From contig CADCPL010000115.1 of the NCBI GenBank assembly GCA_902803305.1, forward strand, positions 1 to 6,871: 6,871 nt of DNA, given 5' to 3'. Shown piece after piece: positions 5,322 through 6,871 of the stretch. Positions within the stretch are counted from its first letter, which is position 1. Each line of letters opens with the position of its first letter. Made by a program: the position numbers and the translations under genes. This stretch comes from an uncultured Lachnospiraceae bacterium. Its GTDB lineage: Bacteria; Bacillota; Clostridia; Lachnospirales; Lachnospiraceae. The notes under the pieces were generated by a model. The model had not been told where the DNA came from, did no database searches, and saw nothing but the letters and a program-made list of their open reading frames with translations.

Positions 5322-6871
5322 ACCGAGAAATGAATGTCATGTAATGTGATCTTTTCTCCGGAATTAAGCGTTACCGCAACGTAGCACGCCTGCGGGCCGG
5401 TCACGGTAACAGTGCTGCTCTCATAGTTGCTGTTTATATCCGCAGCGGCTTCTACCGACATGTCAGCGGCATTTAAGATCTGAAGCTGTCCGACAGCACG
5501 CGGACTGCCCGGATCATATTCTTCGTCACTTGTCTTGTGTCCCATCTCGTAGTTTATCGTAACATCACACGGGCAGAACGGTCCGTCAAGAACCGGACTT
5601 ACCAGGATAAAATTATCATCACCGTCTGCCTCGAGATATCCGTACAGATCAGTCCGGCCGGCGATCTGATATCCTTCCGTGTGACAGAAATCAATGCTCT
5701 CGCTCATAACGTTATCATTAAGAGGGAAACCGGCACGGTCATCGAACTTGTTGGATCCGGCGGTGTACAGGTGATAATCACGAACATCCCCGACATACTG
5801 ATATGAGCTGAGCATGTATTCGGGAAGTACATCGGAAGGCTGCTGATTCCATGTTGCGGCAAGAAGATTGTTGTCGTGATAGTATGCTCTGTCGTGAGCA
5901 CACATATAGTTTTCCCTTGCCCGAAGATCATATGTGCCGTCTTCGTGAGTCTCTATCGAAACAACTCTTAAGGAAGGATCAAGGCTTCTGCTGATCAGGC
6001 CGGCATTGTCGTCATTTAAAAAGAAGACGGTGTCTATGCCGTTGTCTTTTGCATATGACAGTACTTCACGCATTCCCAGTGTTTCATCATCGTTGATGCG
6101 AAAGCAAAGGAACATATTGGCATCCGCAGCAAATACGGTCAGTAGTGAAAGAACGCATACAGCGATAAAGAATATGCCGCGCAGAAGGCCACGCTTTATC
6201 TTTTCCATACAGGTGAGCATTATTGGGATCGAGATGATCAGCGGAACGAACCCCGGGAACAGATATCTTTCCGGGAAAGCATAACTGCTGTCGGAACAGT
6301 CCGTAAGACCGCAGACGATACAATTCCATATGTATACAAATGACAGGAACCGCAAAATGTTTGCATACGGGCTGTCGCCAAAGGCATTTCGGATATTGAA
6401 CACGAGCAGTATGATGACCAGGACCGAAAAGCCGAGCATGATAAGCGCCCTGATCCCTTCGGCGGAAAATACCTCAGGTGTACCGCGGTCCATGAATATG
6501 CTCAGGTGTCCCCATAAAACGTCTATAAAATTATCGAATATCTCACGCGGAAGAACAAGAGAATATCCTGTGACTTTCGGAGAGGATCCCGTCAGTTTTC
6601 CGATGCCCATTCCGACAGCGTATGCAGCTATCGTAAGAACGGTCAGGATCACTTTGGAACGCCGGATGTGTTTTATGCCGTCATCCGCAAGAATGATCTC
6701 AAGCACATAGCAGAGAATGATGGGCAGAAGAGCCACGAGCATTGTGTAGGTCCCGCGGGAAAAAGCCGCGATGAGTGTAAGAAACAGATAAAGTCCGAGC
6801 GTGATCCAGTATTTCACGCCATGGGTGTCTTCCTCGCCGTACAGATAGAGGTCGACGGCCATAAGAGGAAC
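5315..6871 (-). CDS. Polytopic membrane protein with large C-terminal exo-domain, 5' end outside window
   Basis: The minus-strand frame is open from the right edge to the TGA at 5317-5315, giving 518 visible residues. An ATG at 6862-6860 exists, but the codons before it (GTT CCT CTT) are in frame and contain no ribosome site, so the start is probably beyond the window. Counting from that Met, hydrophobic segments lie near 16-34, 38-58, 70-88, 137-156, 168-186, 200-218 and 228-246. The region from about 247 to 515 is hydrophilic and probably outside the membrane. Its first part (REVLSYAKDNGIDTVFFLND) looks alpha/beta, like tails seen on GT-C glycosyltransferases. Its end (about 395-515: YQIAGRTDLYGYLEADGDDNFILVSP, INYEMG, STVTVTGPQACYVAVTLNSGEKITLHDIHFSV) looks like a beta-sandwich. 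Five cysteines (321, 393, 430, 432, 493) lie in the exo-region, two as FCPC. I infer a GT-C-type sugar transferase or related glycan assembly protein; specificity is unknown. It converges with the LIC_10190-type gene and must have its promoter outside the window. Confidence 0.82.
   Translation of the reverse strand, partial: VPLMAVDLYLYGEEDTHGVKYWITLGLYLFLTLIAAFSRGTYTMLVALLPIILCYVLEIILADDGIKHIRRSKVILTVLTIAAYAVGMGIGKLTGSSPKVTGYSLVLPREIFDNFIDVLWGHLSIFMDRGTPEVFSAEGIRALIMLGFSVLVIILLVFNIRNAFGDSPYANILRFLSFVYIWNCIVCGLTDCSDSSYAFPERYLFPGFVPLIISIPIMLTCMEKIKRGLLRGIFFIAVCVLSLLTVFAADANMFLCFRINDDETLGMREVLSYAKDNGIDTVFFLNDDNAGLISRSLDPSLRVVSIETHEDGTYDLRARENYMCAHDRAYYHDNNLLAATWNQQPSDVLPEYMLSSYQYVGDVRDYHLYTAGSNKFDDRAGFPLNDNVMSESIDFCHTEGYQIAGRTDLYGYLEADGDDNFILVSPVLDGPFCPCDVTINYEMGHKTSDEEYDPGSPRAVGQLQILNAADMSVEAAADINSNYESSTVTVTGPQACYVAVTLNSGEKITLHDIHFSVH

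Noticed and set aside
6330..6710. 126-residue plus-strand open frame
   Set aside because: Antisense to the membrane-spanning part of the minus-strand gene; Arg/Ser/Met-rich composition typical of a shadow frame.

Overview
The window looks like low-to-mid GC chromosomal DNA of an anaerobic Firmicute, most likely a member of the Lachnospiraceae. This rests on overall protein style, codon use and the sugar-polymer gene content; no ribosomal or other taxonomic marker is present. It reads as part of a cell-surface glycan locus: almost every base is coding, and four of the five protein genes are glycosyltransferases or glycosyltransferase-like membrane proteins.

Layout. Positions 2-1048 (+) hold the 3' part of a polytopic, GT-C-like membrane protein whose start lies before the window. 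After 27 bases comes a complete GT10 fucosyltransferase (1076-2056, +), probably in the same operon. A single tRNA-Thr(GGT) gene lies on the opposite strand (2071-2143, -). It has its own sigma70-type promoter (2157-2186) and its own intrinsic terminator (2035-2067). The terminator occupies the last codons and stop of the fucosyltransferase gene. Next are a MATE-family transporter (2212-3588, +) and, 17 bases on with a strong ribosome binding site, a 571-residue membrane protein of the LIC_10190 type (3606-5321, +). The last gene (5315-6871, -) converges on it, overlaps it by 7 bases at the stop codons, and runs off the right edge. It encodes a multi-spanning membrane protein with a large, probably extracytoplasmic C-terminal region.

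How they may work together. GT-C-type proteins use lipid-linked sugars on the outer face of the membrane, while GT10 enzymes use GDP-fucose in the cytoplasm. A plausible reading is a surface polysaccharide or glycolipid that is fucosylated inside and further decorated outside. The MATE protein may be an unrelated drug/sodium antiporter or may export a product of the locus; the sequence does not decide.

The most noteworthy signal is the tRNA unit. The tRNA has a cytosine where T-loop U55 is nearly universal and an A-C mismatch in the D stem, yet it keeps a near-consensus promoter and a textbook terminator. No CRISPR array, insertion sequence, phage gene or clearly new multi-gene system was seen.
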